DNA of 50,376 bases from an uncultured Clostridia bacterium (GCA_949841045.1 CATKXS010000009.1:1-50376), one strand, 5' to 3'. Shown: positions 9,478-20,203, numbered from the stretch's first letter. Numbers and translations are program-made. Notes: generated by a model from the sequence alone, not told the origin.

Positions 9478-12400
9478 ATGATTAAAAGAAAATATACTTC
9501 TAAATCAAAATGTTTAAAATTATGTGCATTATTTTTATTTCCTTTTGCCCTCTTTGGCGGAGTAAGCCTTTATAAGACTGCAACAATAGGCTCTAGTGAT
9601 GCTGCTGAATCTTTTGTGCCTTCAAATGTACAAAGTGTGGCTGTTACAAACGCAAACTTCCAAGACGGCGGAAGACCTTTTGTTAAAGGCGATTCTCTTT
9701 CTGGCTGGAATGCTATAGAAACTGAAAATAAAGCAACCGGAATGATTATTGACGTTGGACAGGGCGAAAACACTGGAGACAGCAGTGAAACTGAAACTTT
9801 TTCAAAGAATAGTCAAGAATATATGCTATCTGTTAACCCTGGCGCTCATAGCTCAAGTGACAGCAGAATATTGATGATTAATTCTAAGGAAAATTATCAA
9901 CAAAAAAATGTACAGGCTTATAAGGGATATAGGTCAAGTTCAATTTCGCTTGAAGCAAATTCTTTCTATATCTTCTCCCTTTCTGCAAAAGCCTTAAAAA
10001 ACGATGACAACACCGCTTTTGGTTCTATTTATGTAAATGGGCTTGTTGACAAAGATGGCGACCCAATTAAACTTGGTTATGAAAGTTTTGATAACGAAGC
10101 TTGGCAAGAATTTTACATTTTTGTTGCAACAGGCGATTCTGCTCAAAATGTTACCCTTGACCTCTATCTTGGTACAAATGACGGCAAGCGCAGTCAAGGT
10201 GCGGTGTTCTTTGATAATGTTAATGTGAACAGATGCTCACACAATGAATTCTTTGAAAGTGCGCTACTTCATGGCTACAAAAATGACAACAAACTTGTAA
10301 ATTATCAAGATTCAAATAAGGATGAAACTGTATTCCTTGTAAATGAACTTGCCCCAACCTATTATTTGATTGAAGGAAGTGAAAATTACAATTTCGACTT
10401 TGAAGACAAAATTCCAGAAAATACTGACACTCTTGGCGAGCACTGGCAAATTATTCCAGGCGGATTAAACAATGGCCAAGCTATGATTATAAATAATCGT
10501 GATATAAACTATTTCACAAATACAACTGGTTATCAATATGCTGGTTATGATTTAAACTACGACAACACTCAATCACTTGTACTTTGGACAAATAACAATG
10601 ATTATTCTGTCGGCGGTTATGTTGGCGTAAAATCAGACGATATTATGATTGAGGCTCACGGAATTTACAAAGTGTCTCTTAAAATGAAATTCGCTGGAAT
10701 AAATAGCGGTTCGTTCTACCTTAACGTAGCAGAAAATGATTATATTTATTCTGCCTACCCTACACTTTTAAGTGGCGATTCTGATGCTCACAATTATTAT
10801 CAACTGACAAGTGGAAAGACAAGTGGAATTTCTTCAAATGTTACAAATGCATGGACAAATGACTATCAAACAGTTGAACTTTATATTAAAGGCCACAATT
10901 TATTCAATACATCAGTAAACCTTGAATTATGGCTTGGAGATATGACTACAAGCGCTGAAGGTTGCGTTGTTATAGATGATATTAAAGTTGAGAGAGCAAC
11001 ATATTCCGCATTTTCTAGTGCTTCAAATCAATATGAACTCAAATATATTGACGTAGACAACTCTACATTTAACAATGTTAACTTTGATGGTACTGAAAAC
11101 GAAAGTCTTGAAGGAAAGTATCCAGTTGCCGCAAGTGGTTGGACAACAGAAAAAGAAAATGACAAGATAAACGAAAGTGGTGTAATTTATCTCGCTGGAA
11201 ATGATGAATATGACAGACTTTATAACAAGCTAGATAATTATAATAATAAAGTTTACGCATGGGCTGGAATAAATCCAGATAGCGGAAAAACTACTCCAAA
11301 CAATGTTTATATGATGTTTAACAGTGAAAACAGCTATCAATCAATCACCTCTTCAAGTTATTCACTTTCACCAAATTCTTATTATAAACTTACCTTTGAT
11401 TATTATAATCAAGCATTCAGAAACCTAAATTCATCAAATATAAATGTTGAAATCACCGATGAAAATGGAATAGTTTTATTCTCAAAAAGTGGAATTTCAA
11501 GTTTAGACAATTGGGCAAAAATGGAAATTTATATCCACACTGCCGAAACAGTATCTCACTCAATTAAAGTAAAAATAAGTCTTGGCGACAGCGAAAACAA
11601 GGTAGGCGGAATGGTTTATCTTGACAACATTAATATAGACGCAAATGAGACTTATGGTGAGCTCTTTAATGACGCTAAGTTTAAAACTGATTTAGGCAAC
11701 TACTATTTAAACTTAAATGACAATTTAGGCTCTATTGTGACAAATTCCCCTGCTTATTCATTGAGTGTTGATGAAGTATACGACTCAAACTATACAACCT
11801 CTGACAATTGTGCAATTGGTGGAATTGTAAGTGGCAAAAATAATAGTTATGGAATTGAAAATGAAAATAACCTACTCGTTCTTACAAATATTGTAGCTTG
11901 CAGGTCATCTTTAAAAACAAACTATAAACTCACACTTAATGAAGGTAGTTATTATGAACTTTCGTTCGACCTTGCAACCTTCTTTGGTGACAAAGCAGGC
12001 ACTTCTGACAAAGAGCACGAATGTAAATATGGCTTAAAAGTCACAATTGAGGGTTATGAAAGCATTGAAAAGCTTGTAAGTAAAGAAGAGCTTCAAAACT
12101 ACAAAATTTATCTTCACAGCCAAGCAAGTGCAACCCCTACAATCACTTTCACTCTTATTTCAGATTGCGACAATACAACAGGTACTGCAATTATCACAAA
12201 TATCAATTTTGTAACTTCTGACGAAAATAAATTCTCAGCTGTAGCATCTCAACCAGGCTATGATAAAACAGTGTTTAAAGCTACTGTTGAAAATAAAGCT
12301 GACACTGGCGAAGATGATGAACCTGACACTGGCGATACAGATACTGAAACTTCAAACGATAATCTTTGGATTTTAATCCCTTCTCTAATTATGGCTGTTG

Positions 12401-12888
12401 CCCTTATAGTTGCAATTGTTGGAATAGCACTTAGAAAGGTTAAAATCAAGAAAATTGAAAGAGTTAAGAAAGAAGCTTATGACAAGAAGATTAAAGTTAA
12501 TAGTGACGCACTCATGCTCGAAGCTGAAAAGATAAGAGATAAAGAAGCTGGCGATATTAAACTTGCAATTTCTAAACTTTCAGAAAAGCGTGATTCTCTT
12601 GAAAATGAACATAAGACTTATGTAAATGAATTGGCTAAGGAAAATGACGGCAAGCTTTCTAAAGATGTTGAAAAAGCATTTAAGAAGTATGAAAGCGATA
12701 AAGTAAGACTTGACGAAAAAATCAATATATTAAATGAAAAATTAAGTTATACTATGACCGCTGACTACCTACTCACTTTGGAACGCAAAGTTCTTGCTGA
12801 AAAAGATGAACAACGCTCTCTTGAAAAGAAAGCCAAGAAAGCCGAGCAAAAAGAAGCTAAGAAAATAGAAAAAAAGAAGATTGATTAA
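9478..12888 (+). CDS. Large surface-anchored protein: repeated jelly-roll/CBM-like domains, C-terminal TM and cytoplasmic coiled coil
   Basis: N-terminal signal/TM; recurring domain ends GAVFFDNVNVNRC, GCVVIDDIKVERA, GMVYLDNINIDAN, GTAIITNINFV; TM LWILIPSLIMAVALIVAIVGIAL; Lys/Glu-rich C-terminus. Start after RBS AAGGTGG. Confidence 0.75.
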   Translation: MIKRKYTSKSKCLKLCALFLFPFALFGGVSLYKTATIGSSDAAESFVPSNVQSVAVTNANFQDGGRPFVKGDSLSGWNAIETENKATGMIIDVGQGENTGDSSETETFSKNSQEYMLSVNPGAHSSSDSRILMINSKENYQQKNVQAYKGYRSSSISLEANSFYIFSLSAKALKNDDNTAFGSIYVNGLVDKDGDPIKLGYESFDNEAWQEFYIFVATGDSAQNVTLDLYLGTNDGKRSQGAVFFDNVNVNRCSHNEFFESALLHGYKNDNKLVNYQDSNKDETVFLVNELAPTYYLIEGSENYNFDFEDKIPENTDTLGEHWQIIPGGLNNGQAMIINNRDINYFTNTTGYQYAGYDLNYDNTQSLVLWTNNNDYSVGGYVGVKSDDIMIEAHGIYKVSLKMKFAGINSGSFYLNVAENDYIYSAYPTLLSGDSDAHNYYQLTSGKTSGISSNVTNAWTNDYQTVELYIKGHNLFNTSVNLELWLGDMTTSAEGCVVIDDIKVERATYSAFSSASNQYELKYIDVDNSTFNNVNFDGTENESLEGKYPVAASGWTTEKENDKINESGVIYLAGNDEYDRLYNKLDNYNNKVYAWAGINPDSGKTTPNNVYMMFNSENSYQSITSSSYSLSPNSYYKLTFDYYNQAFRNLNSSNINVEITDENGIVLFSKSGISSLDNWAKMEIYIHTAETVSHSIKVKISLGDSENKVGGMVYLDNINIDANETYGELFNDAKFKTDLGNYYLNLNDNLGSIVTNSPAYSLSVDEVYDSNYTTSDNCAIGGIVSGKNNSYGIENENNLLVLTNIVACRSSLKTNYKLTLNEGSYYELSFDLATFFGDKAGTSDKEHECKYGLKVTIEGYESIEKLVSKEELQNYKIYLHSQASATPTITFTLISDCDNTTGTAIITNINFVTSDENKFSAVASQPGYDKTVFKATVENKADTGEDDEPDTGDTDTETSNDNLWILIPSLIMAVALIVAIVGIALRKVKIKKIERVKKEAYDKKIKVNSDALMLEAEKIRDKEAGDIKLAISKLSEKRDSLENEHKTYVNELAKENDGKLSKDVEKAFKKYESDKVRLDEKINILNEKLSYTMTADYLLTLERKVLAEKDEQRSLEKKAKKAEQKEAKKIEKKKID

Positions 12889-12906
12889 TTCAATCTTCTT
12901 TTTTAT
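12871..12906 (+). terminator. Hairpin terminator overlapping the stop codon
   Basis: AAAAAGAAGATTGA-TTAA-TTCAATCTTCTTTTTT; TAA at 12886-12888 lies in the loop. Confidence 0.75.
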
Positions 12907-12937
12907 TTCATAATTTATTTAAAGCTTACTTCCCCGA

Positions 12938-13477
12938 TTATTCATCGTCATCATCATAATCTTCGTCATCTTCATCATCAAAATCATCATCGAAATCTTC
13001 GTCATCGAAATCATCTTCAAAGTCGTCTTCAAAGTCATCCGCTTCTTCGAGTTCATCAGAATCTTCGCCTATATCTTCTTCACCAAAGCCAAGTTCTTCT
13101 TCCTCATCAAAGTCTATATCGCTGTCCATTTCATCATCGTCAAGCATGCCCGCTTTTGATAAATCATTGACTGAGCTCATGTCGCTTATATCATCATAAA
13201 TAGAAGCTTCATCTTCGTCTTCATTCACGAGATAGTCTTCCCAGTCTCCAGTAAGGTCACCGTCCTCACCTCTATGCTCTTTAAGGCAAGATGAACACAT
13301 TATCTCATCTGGTTGAATATAGTTGGTTTTGCAGATTGGGCAAAGTTCAAGGTCAAGCTCGTCTTCCTCATCTCTTTTAGCTTCCATCTCAGCTTTACAA
13401 ACAGAGCAATATTGGTCTTTCTTTTGAATGTAGTTTAATTCACATCTAGGGCACCTAATATAAACAGGTTTTTTCAT
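12938..13477 (-). CDS. Double zinc-ribbon protein with hyper-acidic C-terminal tail
   Basis: CPRCELNYIQ...YCSVC and CPICKTNYIQ...MCSSC; tail of Asp/Glu (FEDDFEDDFDDEDFDDDFDDEDDEDYDDDDE). Confidence 0.7.
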   Translation of the reverse strand: MKKPVYIRCPRCELNYIQKKDQYCSVCKAEMEAKRDEEDELDLELCPICKTNYIQPDEIMCSSCLKEHRGEDGDLTGDWEDYLVNEDEDEASIYDDISDMSSVNDLSKAGMLDDDEMDSDIDFDEEEELGFGEEDIGEDSDELEEADDFEDDFEDDFDDEDFDDDFDDEDDEDYDDDDE

Positions 13478-13587
13478 AATTTCTCCTTATCTATAAATGT
13501 ATTTATTTTTGTTTTAACATTATATCAATGTTTCTACCACATTATACAACCGTACTATCAAAAAGTCTATTATTTTTTTAAAATTTT

Positions 13588-14226
13588 TCAACTTTTTTTG
13601 ATTTTACCTTCTTCCAAACTCACTTCCGCCTGGCTTTTTCTTAAATAAAGAGGTATAAGCTCGTTTTCATCAATAAAATCATTGAGTTTTTTCTTTTCAA
13701 ATGACAAATTGAGTAAATCTTTGGCTGTTGGCTCTACTTTGTAAGTAACGAATGGAACATTCTCTTCACTTAAACCAACAATTGGGAAATCAGATTTAAT
13801 CTCACCAACATCCAACCTTTCTTCACCTATTTTATTGCCAAATTTATCAAATTCACAAACAAAGTAATTTCCACTCAGTCCATCAATAACTGTTAAAAAG
13901 TTAGAGCTAGGTTTGCAACTATTAATATAACTATATGCCATTAGTTCATTTGTTGTTATTTTTATTAATTTTTTACTGCTACTTGCCAAAAAGCCTTTAA
14001 CAAGTGCTATTGCAATGCGTATGCCTGTAAAAGAGCCAGGACCAACAACTACAGAATAGCAGTCGTTATCTTTTAGGCCTTTTCCAAGTTTAGATAAAAC
14101 CTCATCAATAGAAAGAAGTATGTTTTCAGAATGCTTACAACTTGCTTCTAGTTCTTTAAAGACACTTTCATCATCGATGCATATTCCTATTAACGCCCTT
14201 TTGAATGCTGTTGAAATTGCAATCAC
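13588..14226 (-). CDS. tsaB: tRNA t6A biosynthesis protein TsaB
   Basis: VVVGPGSFTGIRIAIALVKGFL motif; adjacent to tsaE. Confidence 0.85.
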   Translation of the reverse strand: MIAISTAFKRALIGICIDDESVFKELEASCKHSENILLSIDEVLSKLGKGLKDNDCYSVVVGPGSFTGIRIAIALVKGFLASSSKKLIKITTNELMAYSYINSCKPSSNFLTVIDGLSGNYFVCEFDKFGNKIGEERLDVGEIKSDFPIVGLSEENVPFVTYKVEPTAKDLLNLSFEKKKLNDFIDENELIPLYLRKSQAEVSLEEGKIKKS

Positions 14227-14672
14227 TTTAGTCCTCCTTCACTTGCAATAGTTATTTTTCGTTTTTCATCACCAAGTTTTTCAATTTTTATTTGAATATG
14301 AGGACAGTTTATAAGGCCTTCCACCTTTTCAGGCCATTCAACAAGCACAACTCCATCAAGTGATTTTAAATCAAAGTATTCATCAAAACCCAGCTCTTGT
14401 CCCTCTTCAGCAGAAGATAATCGATACATGTCAAAGTGATAAATTGGCATTTTACCATTTTCATAGACATTTAAAAGTGTAAAAGTGGGACTTGTCACAA
14501 GTTCTTCACTTCCAACGCCCTTTGCAAAACCTTTAACAAAATGTGTTTTGCCAGCACCTAAATCTCCAACCAGCGTAAATACAACACCCTTTCCAACAGT
14601 ATTGCCAAGTTTTTCCCCAACTAGCATAGTCTCTTTTGCACTGCTGGTAATAACAGATAAAATTTCTTCCAT
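14223..14672 (-). CDS. tsaE: tRNA t6A biosynthesis ATPase TsaE
   Basis: LVGDLGAGKTHFVKGFAKGVG, VTSPTFTLLNVYE, HFDMYRL. Confidence 0.93.
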   Translation of the reverse strand: MEEILSVITSSAKETMLVGEKLGNTVGKGVVFTLVGDLGAGKTHFVKGFAKGVGSEELVTSPTFTLLNVYENGKMPIYHFDMYRLSSAEEGQELGFDEYFDLKSLDGVVLVEWPEKVEGLINCPHIQIKIEKLGDEKRKITIASEGGLK

Positions 14673-14797
14673 GTTTCTCCTTATGTTTTTCTTTTTTGTG
14701 GCTTAGCCACTTTTTATGTAGGTCTTAATGCTCAAATTCTTTGTGGATTATCCACTCTTTCATATTAATCATAATGCTCTAACTTTAAAATAATTCC

Positions 14798-15346
14798 CTA
14801 CGTTGTTTTTCTTTTTATTTTTTTCCTTATTAAATTATACATGATTATTGCAAAAATGGCAAACAAAACGCCGACAATTATTCCCGCTAATACGTCAGTA
14901 AAATAATGAACGCCTAAAACCATTCTTGAAAGCAGTATTGTTGCAGACAAGATAGTAATAAAAATTGTGCCAAAAAACTTTGTCCATTTATCTTTTGAAT
15001 AATTAAATAATATGTAAATTAAAAATGTTGCAAATATGCCAGTACAAAGGCTGTGCCCTGACGGCATACTGTAGCCGTCCTCATTACCATAATTGATTAT
15101 ATCACTGTAGCTGTCAAAAGGTCTTGGCCTTGCTATTATAGCTTTTAAAAAGTGATTTATGACCGAGCCCACTACAAATGTCAAAAGTAGCACAAACCCA
15201 AGACGCTTGTCCTTTGAAAAAACAATCACAAAAGTTATAAAACAGCCCAAAAAACTTCCAAACAAAGTAATGAGTTGAAAGAAATCCAGCCAACCCACTG
15301 TCATATTTGATTGAAAAAATTTAATTATATCGTGTTCAAACTCCAT
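14798..15346 (-). CDS. PAP2-family membrane phosphatase
   Basis: KAIIARPRPF, YSMPSGHSL, SRMVLGVHYFTDVLAG. Confidence 0.9.
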   Translation of the reverse strand: MEFEHDIIKFFQSNMTVGWLDFFQLITLFGSFLGCFITFVIVFSKDKRLGFVLLLTFVVGSVINHFLKAIIARPRPFDSYSDIINYGNEDGYSMPSGHSLCTGIFATFLIYILFNYSKDKWTKFFGTIFITILSATILLSRMVLGVHYFTDVLAGIIVGVLFAIFAIIMYNLIRKKIKRKTT

Positions 15347-15390
15347 AATAGATATATTGTATCAAAAAGGCACAAAAAAAACAACAGAAA

Positions 15391-16008
15391 TCAATATTCT
15401 GTCGATTTTTTTAATTTTGCAACGATAAAGCCATCATCAAGTTCATTTAAATTAGCATCAAAGTCCTCATCAGCCATAATTGTATCAATAAATTTTTGCA
15501 TTTTGACTGTCATAGTCCTATTTTTATGAGTAACTTTTTCTGCATTTTTAATAAGGCCTCCTAAAAGCACATTGTCAGCAAAAATTGTTCCATTTTCAGA
15601 AAGCATGTTTTTGAGATGTGGATAATATGAAATATACTGCCCTTTTGGCCCGTCTAAAAATATAAAATCAAACTTTTGACCAGACTTTTCAAGTTCTTGA
15701 AGTTTTTCGCCAGCGTCACCTAAAATAAGATTAACATCAGTGTCAAGTCCAATATTTTTAAAGTTTTTTAAAGCCTCATTATATCGACTTTCATTTTTCT
15801 CAATCGAGGTCAATTTTGCACCCTTTTGTGAAGAGAGCATGATAATTCCAGAGTAACCTATGGCGGTGCCAATTTCAAGAAAGTTTTTATAGTTTTCTTT
15901 TTCGATAATCTCCGCCACCGCCATTATAGTTTTATCTCTTACAATGGGAATATAATTACTTTTTGCGAAAGCTCGCATTGTTTTTATATATCTTATAAAT
16001 TCACTCAT
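15391..16008 (-). CDS. SAM-dependent O-methyltransferase
   Basis: FLEIGTAIGYSGIIM, LTSIEKNESRYNEA, FDFIFLDGPKGQY. Confidence 0.85.
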   Translation of the reverse strand: MSEFIRYIKTMRAFAKSNYIPIVRDKTIMAVAEIIEKENYKNFLEIGTAIGYSGIIMLSSQKGAKLTSIEKNESRYNEALKNFKNIGLDTDVNLILGDAGEKLQELEKSGQKFDFIFLDGPKGQYISYYPHLKNMLSENGTIFADNVLLGGLIKNAEKVTHKNRTMTVKMQKFIDTIMADEDFDANLNELDDGFIVAKLKKSTEY

Positions 16009-16012
16009 AAGA

Positions 16013-17671
16013 TTAACCAAGCGTAACAATAGTCAATATCATTGGACGTCTTTTTGTACGTCTAAAGATAAAGTTTGACATATTTCTTCTAAGAGAAGCT
16101 CTTATCATTGTTGGGTCCGCACCACGAAGGTCTGACTCTTTAAGTGAAGCAATAATAGAAGCTTTTGCATCTTGAACAAAACTTTCTTGTTCGTCAGCAT
16201 ATACAACACCTCGTGTAATAATGAATGGGTCTCCAACGACCTCGCCTGCTACATTGTTGATATTAACACAAACCACGCATATACCGTCTTCTGAAAGCTG
16301 TTTTCTTTCTCTAAGAACATTGCTGTCCATATCTCCAATACCAATTCCGTCAACAAGACGTTGTCCTGCTTTAACAAACTTAGCTTCTTTCATTGCATTT
16401 GCAGTAAGTTCAACCTGCATTCCAATACTTGGCAAGAGGATATTTCTCTCTTCCATTCCAAGCGTCATAGCAAGTTCTTTGTGCGTTTTGAGGTGTCTAT
16501 ATTCACCATGCACTGGCATAAAGAATTTTGGTTTTACTAGACTGTGCATAAGCTTCAATTCTTCTTGGCATGCATGGCCAGAAGTATGAACATCTGCAAG
16601 TTCGTCATAAATAACATCAGCACCAAGTTTATAAAGTGCGTTGATAACATTGTAAACATTCTTTTCATTTCCAGGAATAGGAGATGCAGAAAGAATTACA
16701 AGGTCATTTTGTCTAATCTTAAGATTTTTAAATTCGCCAGCTGCCATACGAGTAAGTGCACTCATAGGTTCACCCTGACTGCCAGTTGTCATGATAAGGA
16801 TTTCTTTATCATCCATTTTATCAACCTTTTCAAGGTCAACAATATTATCTCTGTTAAATTTAAGTTCACCAAGCTTAAGTGCAACTTCACTGACATTTAC
16901 CATACTTCTTCCAGTGAAGGCAATCTTTCTCTTATACTTCTCTGCTATATCAAGTATTTGTTGCATTCTGTGAATATTTGATGCAAAAGTAGCAACTATA
17001 ATACGATTTTGAGCATGATTTTTTATAATTTCATCAAGGGTTCTGCCAACCGATTTTTCACTCATTGAATAGCCTTTACGACAAACGTTTGTGCTTTCAC
17101 ATAAGAGAAGTTGAACGCCCTTTCGTCCAATTTCACCCAGTCTAGAAAGGTCTGTCATTTCACCATCAATAGGCTCATAGTCAATCTTAAAGTCGCCAGT
17201 ATGCACAATATTACCAACTGGTGTTGTAATCGAAAAGGCGAGAGAGCCTGCAATTGAATGGCTTACTTTTACAAATTCAATTAAAAATGAGCCAAGTTTT
17301 AAAACATTGCGTGGCTTAACCGCTACTCCTTTATACTTAACCTTTGGATGCTCCTTCATCTTATTTTCAACAAGTGCAAGAGTAAGTCTTGTACCATATA
17401 CAGGCACACTTAATTGTTCAAGTAAGAATGGCACTGCTCCAATATGGTCTTCATGGCCATGTGTGAGAAGGAGCGCTTTGACTTTGTCTTTGTTTTCAAT
17501 AAGATATGACATATCAGGAATGACAATGTCAATACCTGGAAGGTCATCGTCTGGGAAAGTAAGACCAGCGTCAATGATTATAATCTCATTATTATATTCA
17601 AGCGCGGTCATGTTTTTACCTATTTCTCCTACCCCTCCAAGAAAAGTAATTTTTAATTTGTTGTTGTTCAT
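16013..17671 (-). CDS. rnj: Ribonuclease J (beta-CASP metallo-beta-lactamase)
   Basis: LTHGHEDHIGAVPFLL, HTGDFKIDYEPIDG, TTGSQGEPMSALTRMA, HVSGHA-like VHTSGHACQEEL. Confidence 0.95.
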   Translation of the reverse strand: MNNNKLKITFLGGVGEIGKNMTALEYNNEIIIIDAGLTFPDDDLPGIDIVIPDMSYLIENKDKVKALLLTHGHEDHIGAVPFLLEQLSVPVYGTRLTLALVENKMKEHPKVKYKGVAVKPRNVLKLGSFLIEFVKVSHSIAGSLAFSITTPVGNIVHTGDFKIDYEPIDGEMTDLSRLGEIGRKGVQLLLCESTNVCRKGYSMSEKSVGRTLDEIIKNHAQNRIIVATFASNIHRMQQILDIAEKYKRKIAFTGRSMVNVSEVALKLGELKFNRDNIVDLEKVDKMDDKEILIMTTGSQGEPMSALTRMAAGEFKNLKIRQNDLVILSASPIPGNEKNVYNVINALYKLGADVIYDELADVHTSGHACQEELKLMHSLVKPKFFMPVHGEYRHLKTHKELAMTLGMEERNILLPSIGMQVELTANAMKEAKFVKAGQRLVDGIGIGDMDSNVLRERKQLSEDGICVVCVNINNVAGEVVGDPFIITRGVVYADEQESFVQDAKASIIASLKESDLRGADPTMIRASLRRNMSNFIFRRTKRRPMILTIVTLG

Positions 17672-17805
17672 TTTTTCTCCTTTTAATTGCATTAAAAAAC
17701 TAATGACTATTAATCGTTCAGTCCTAATTTATCTACGCTCTGAAACGACTCTCATCATTTGTTTAAAATCATTTTTTGGCAAAACAATATAAAATTTCTT
17801 AAAAA

Positions 17806-18732
17806 TTAAATAATATATTTTGCATCTTCAATTTTATCAACTTCTTCAAGTTTTTTTGGCGACAAAATAGTGTCATTATCAACATAAAATCTCATACCTT
17901 GACTTGAGAAAAAGGCCACCATTTCAAATATATGCATAAAGAAAGGTATGATTGGCAAGATGATGATAATAGAATAAAGTCCGAGCACCATTGTGAGTAC
18001 AATAGATAAAAGATATACGATTAGCGCAGTTGAGAAAATTCTTGCACCTCTACGCATTGTAGCTCTCATACCAATTGTATAAGACGAAAAAACATTATGG
18101 TCATAAACCACTTTGGCAGGTGCCCAACCTGCATTTAATAACTCTTTTATAGCCATAAGAAGAGCTGATATTATTACAAAAGCGAAAGGCATAAAATGGT
18201 CAAAGGTAGTATTATTAACCCTTGTAAGCCCCCATAATCCTAACAAAATCAAAAAGTTAATTGGCAAAGTATAAATCACTTTTACAAAAGAATAAGCAAG
18301 GCTCTTTCTAAGTGTTTTAAGATAAGTACCAGTAAAACTTTGTTTTTGGCAAGCTGACATATAACCATACATGAGTTCGCATGTCGCAACTTTGCCTATA
18401 TTCATAAGAAGCGGGAAAAGAATAAAAATAATTACGCAGAAGTAAATTCCAATGCCCACGCTTTTTGTAAACATAAATTCAAAGAAAAATATTATAAAAT
18501 TTGCCACTACAGTAAGAGCTTTTGCAAATGTTGCCCCATATAAAGTCCCTGATTCCCAAACCTCTTTAAGTCCAGCTTTTGCACTGGCAAGAGTGCCAAA
18601 ATCAATATAATCTTTATAAAAAACTGCTAACAGTCCCACACAGAGCGCAATAGACAAAATATGGTAAACTAAAACTTTCCATACCTCTGCAAAATTTGCA
18701 CATAAAAGCTTACAAGAATTTTTAAACATCAT
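17806..18732 (-). CDS. Multi-TM membrane protein, unknown function
   Basis: Several hydrophobic segments; no motif recognised. Confidence 0.6.
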   Translation of the reverse strand: MMFKNSCKLLCANFAEVWKVLVYHILSIALCVGLLAVFYKDYIDFGTLASAKAGLKEVWESGTLYGATFAKALTVVANFIIFFFEFMFTKSVGIGIYFCVIIFILFPLLMNIGKVATCELMYGYMSACQKQSFTGTYLKTLRKSLAYSFVKVIYTLPINFLILLGLWGLTRVNNTTFDHFMPFAFVIISALLMAIKELLNAGWAPAKVVYDHNVFSSYTIGMRATMRRGARIFSTALIVYLLSIVLTMVLGLYSIIIILPIIPFFMHIFEMVAFFSSQGMRFYVDNDTILSPKKLEEVDKIEDAKYII

Positions 18733-18815
18733 AATTTTTGCCTATTTACTCTTCCACAAAGCATATTTTGTGGCCATTTATAATTTTTCTACTATTACTA
18801 TACAACATAAAAACA

Positions 18816-18842
18816 TTTTTGGCAAGAAAAACTTGCCAAAAA
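18816..18842 (-). terminator. greA terminator
   Basis: Perfect 11-bp hairpin TTTTTGGCAAG-AAAAA-CTTGCCAAAAA. Confidence 0.75.
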
Positions 18843-18854
18843 TACGAAAATTTA

Positions 18855-19325
18855 TTAAACATTATGCTTTACATCAATGATTTTATAGACAATATCGCCA
18901 CTATCCATTTTGACAGTAACCTTTTCACCAATCTTTCTACCAATTAAAGCTGAGCCAACTGGAGAATTGTTGCTGATAATCCCTTTAGCTGGGTTACTCT
19001 CTGTTGAACCCAAAATTTGAAGTACAAGATTTTCATCAAATTCTTCATCATAAACTGTCACTGTTGAGCCAATACTAACCTCTCCTTCTGTTGAAGAAGC
19101 ATCAATGATTTGGCAATTAAGAAGTACGTCTTCCATTTGTCTGATTTCAGCTTCGATTTGAGCCTGCTCTTCTTTTGCAGCGTCATATTCAGAGTTTTCA
19201 GAAAGGTCACCAAACTCTCTAGCAACAGCTATCTTTTCGCTCGCCTCGATTCTTCTTGTAGATTTATAATAATTGAGTTTTTCCTCTAATTGTTTTTTGC
19301 CTTCAGCTGTTAAAAAATGTGTCAT
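18855..19325 (-). CDS. greA: Transcription elongation factor GreA
   Basis: LTAEGKKQLEEKLNYYKSTRR, AREFGDLSENSEYDAAKEEQ, NSPVGSALIGRKIGE. Confidence 0.96.
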   Translation of the reverse strand: MTHFLTAEGKKQLEEKLNYYKSTRRIEASEKIAVAREFGDLSENSEYDAAKEEQAQIEAEIRQMEDVLLNCQIIDASSTEGEVSIGSTVTVYDEEFDENLVLQILGSTESNPAKGIISNNSPVGSALIGRKIGEKVTVKMDSGDIVYKIIDVKHNV

Positions 19326-19590
19326 AATTTACTCCCTTTAAATTAAAAATTTCTTTTTTAAACTCTTTAGTGTTCTTGTTTGCCAGACAAACAGACTAAA
19401 AATATAACTCACCATTTTAATGGCAAGTAATACTTTCTTTTCGCTTATTAAATAATCCGAGTAAAACAAAAGTTGTCTTAAATTTTTACTCTTCTATATT
19501 ATATTCACTTTGCTTAAAAAAGTCAACAAAATTTAGCATTTTTGAATTTTTTTTAAGTTTAATGCAAAACCTAACTCATAGGAGGAGTTT

Positions 19591-20013
19591 ATGCTTACCA
19601 TTCTATCATTTCTATTAACTTTAGTAGGCTCAATCAATTGGCTTATGATTGGACTGTTGCAATATGATTTTGTGGCTGGGATTTTTGGGTATCAAGCCAG
19701 CATTTTATCAAGGATTGTTTATATAATTGTTGGTGCTTCAAGTTTTGTAATTGTATTTAAACTCATAAAAGGCAAAGGTACTCTCAATGTTCTTTCAAAG
19801 AGAAATAAAAGCGATTTAGCAGAAAAGATTAAAAAAATTGGAAAAAAGAATAAGGATAAAGATTTTGAAAATGCCCAGCCTGCTCATTCATATAATGTTG
19901 AAAGTGGCGAGGATAGCTACCGCGAAGATGATGAGTTCTTAAGCGAAGATATGGGAAATGATACCCCTCGAGGCCTCTTTGATGAACACTTTGACGATAG
20001 AGGCGAATTATGA
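19591..20013 (+). CDS. DUF378-family small membrane protein with charged C-terminal extension
   Basis: LVGSINWLMIGLLQYDFVAGIFG; RBS GGAGGAG. Confidence 0.8.
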   Translation: MLTILSFLLTLVGSINWLMIGLLQYDFVAGIFGYQASILSRIVYIIVGASSFVIVFKLIKGKGTLNVLSKRNKSDLAEKIKKIGKKNKDKDFENAQPAHSYNVESGEDSYREDDEFLSEDMGNDTPRGLFDEHFDDRGEL

Positions 20014-20095
20014 AAAACCTATCGTTAATCAGCCTTTTAATAATCTTTATTGGCTCAATATTCTGTACTTTATTTTTCAACTTATTATAAGGGCA

Positions 20096-20124
20096 CAAAC
20101 CAAATGTTTGACGACTATCGTTAA
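20096..20124 (+). repeat. Dispersed hairpin repeat copy
   Basis: CAAACCAAATGTTTG-ACGACTATCGTTAA. Confidence 0.65.
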
Positions 20125-20203
20125 TTATTCTTATAGCATAGGAATTCTTCGTTCCTATAACTAAATATTTAACGATAAAAACAAACCAACAAATTTTTTG
20201 TAA

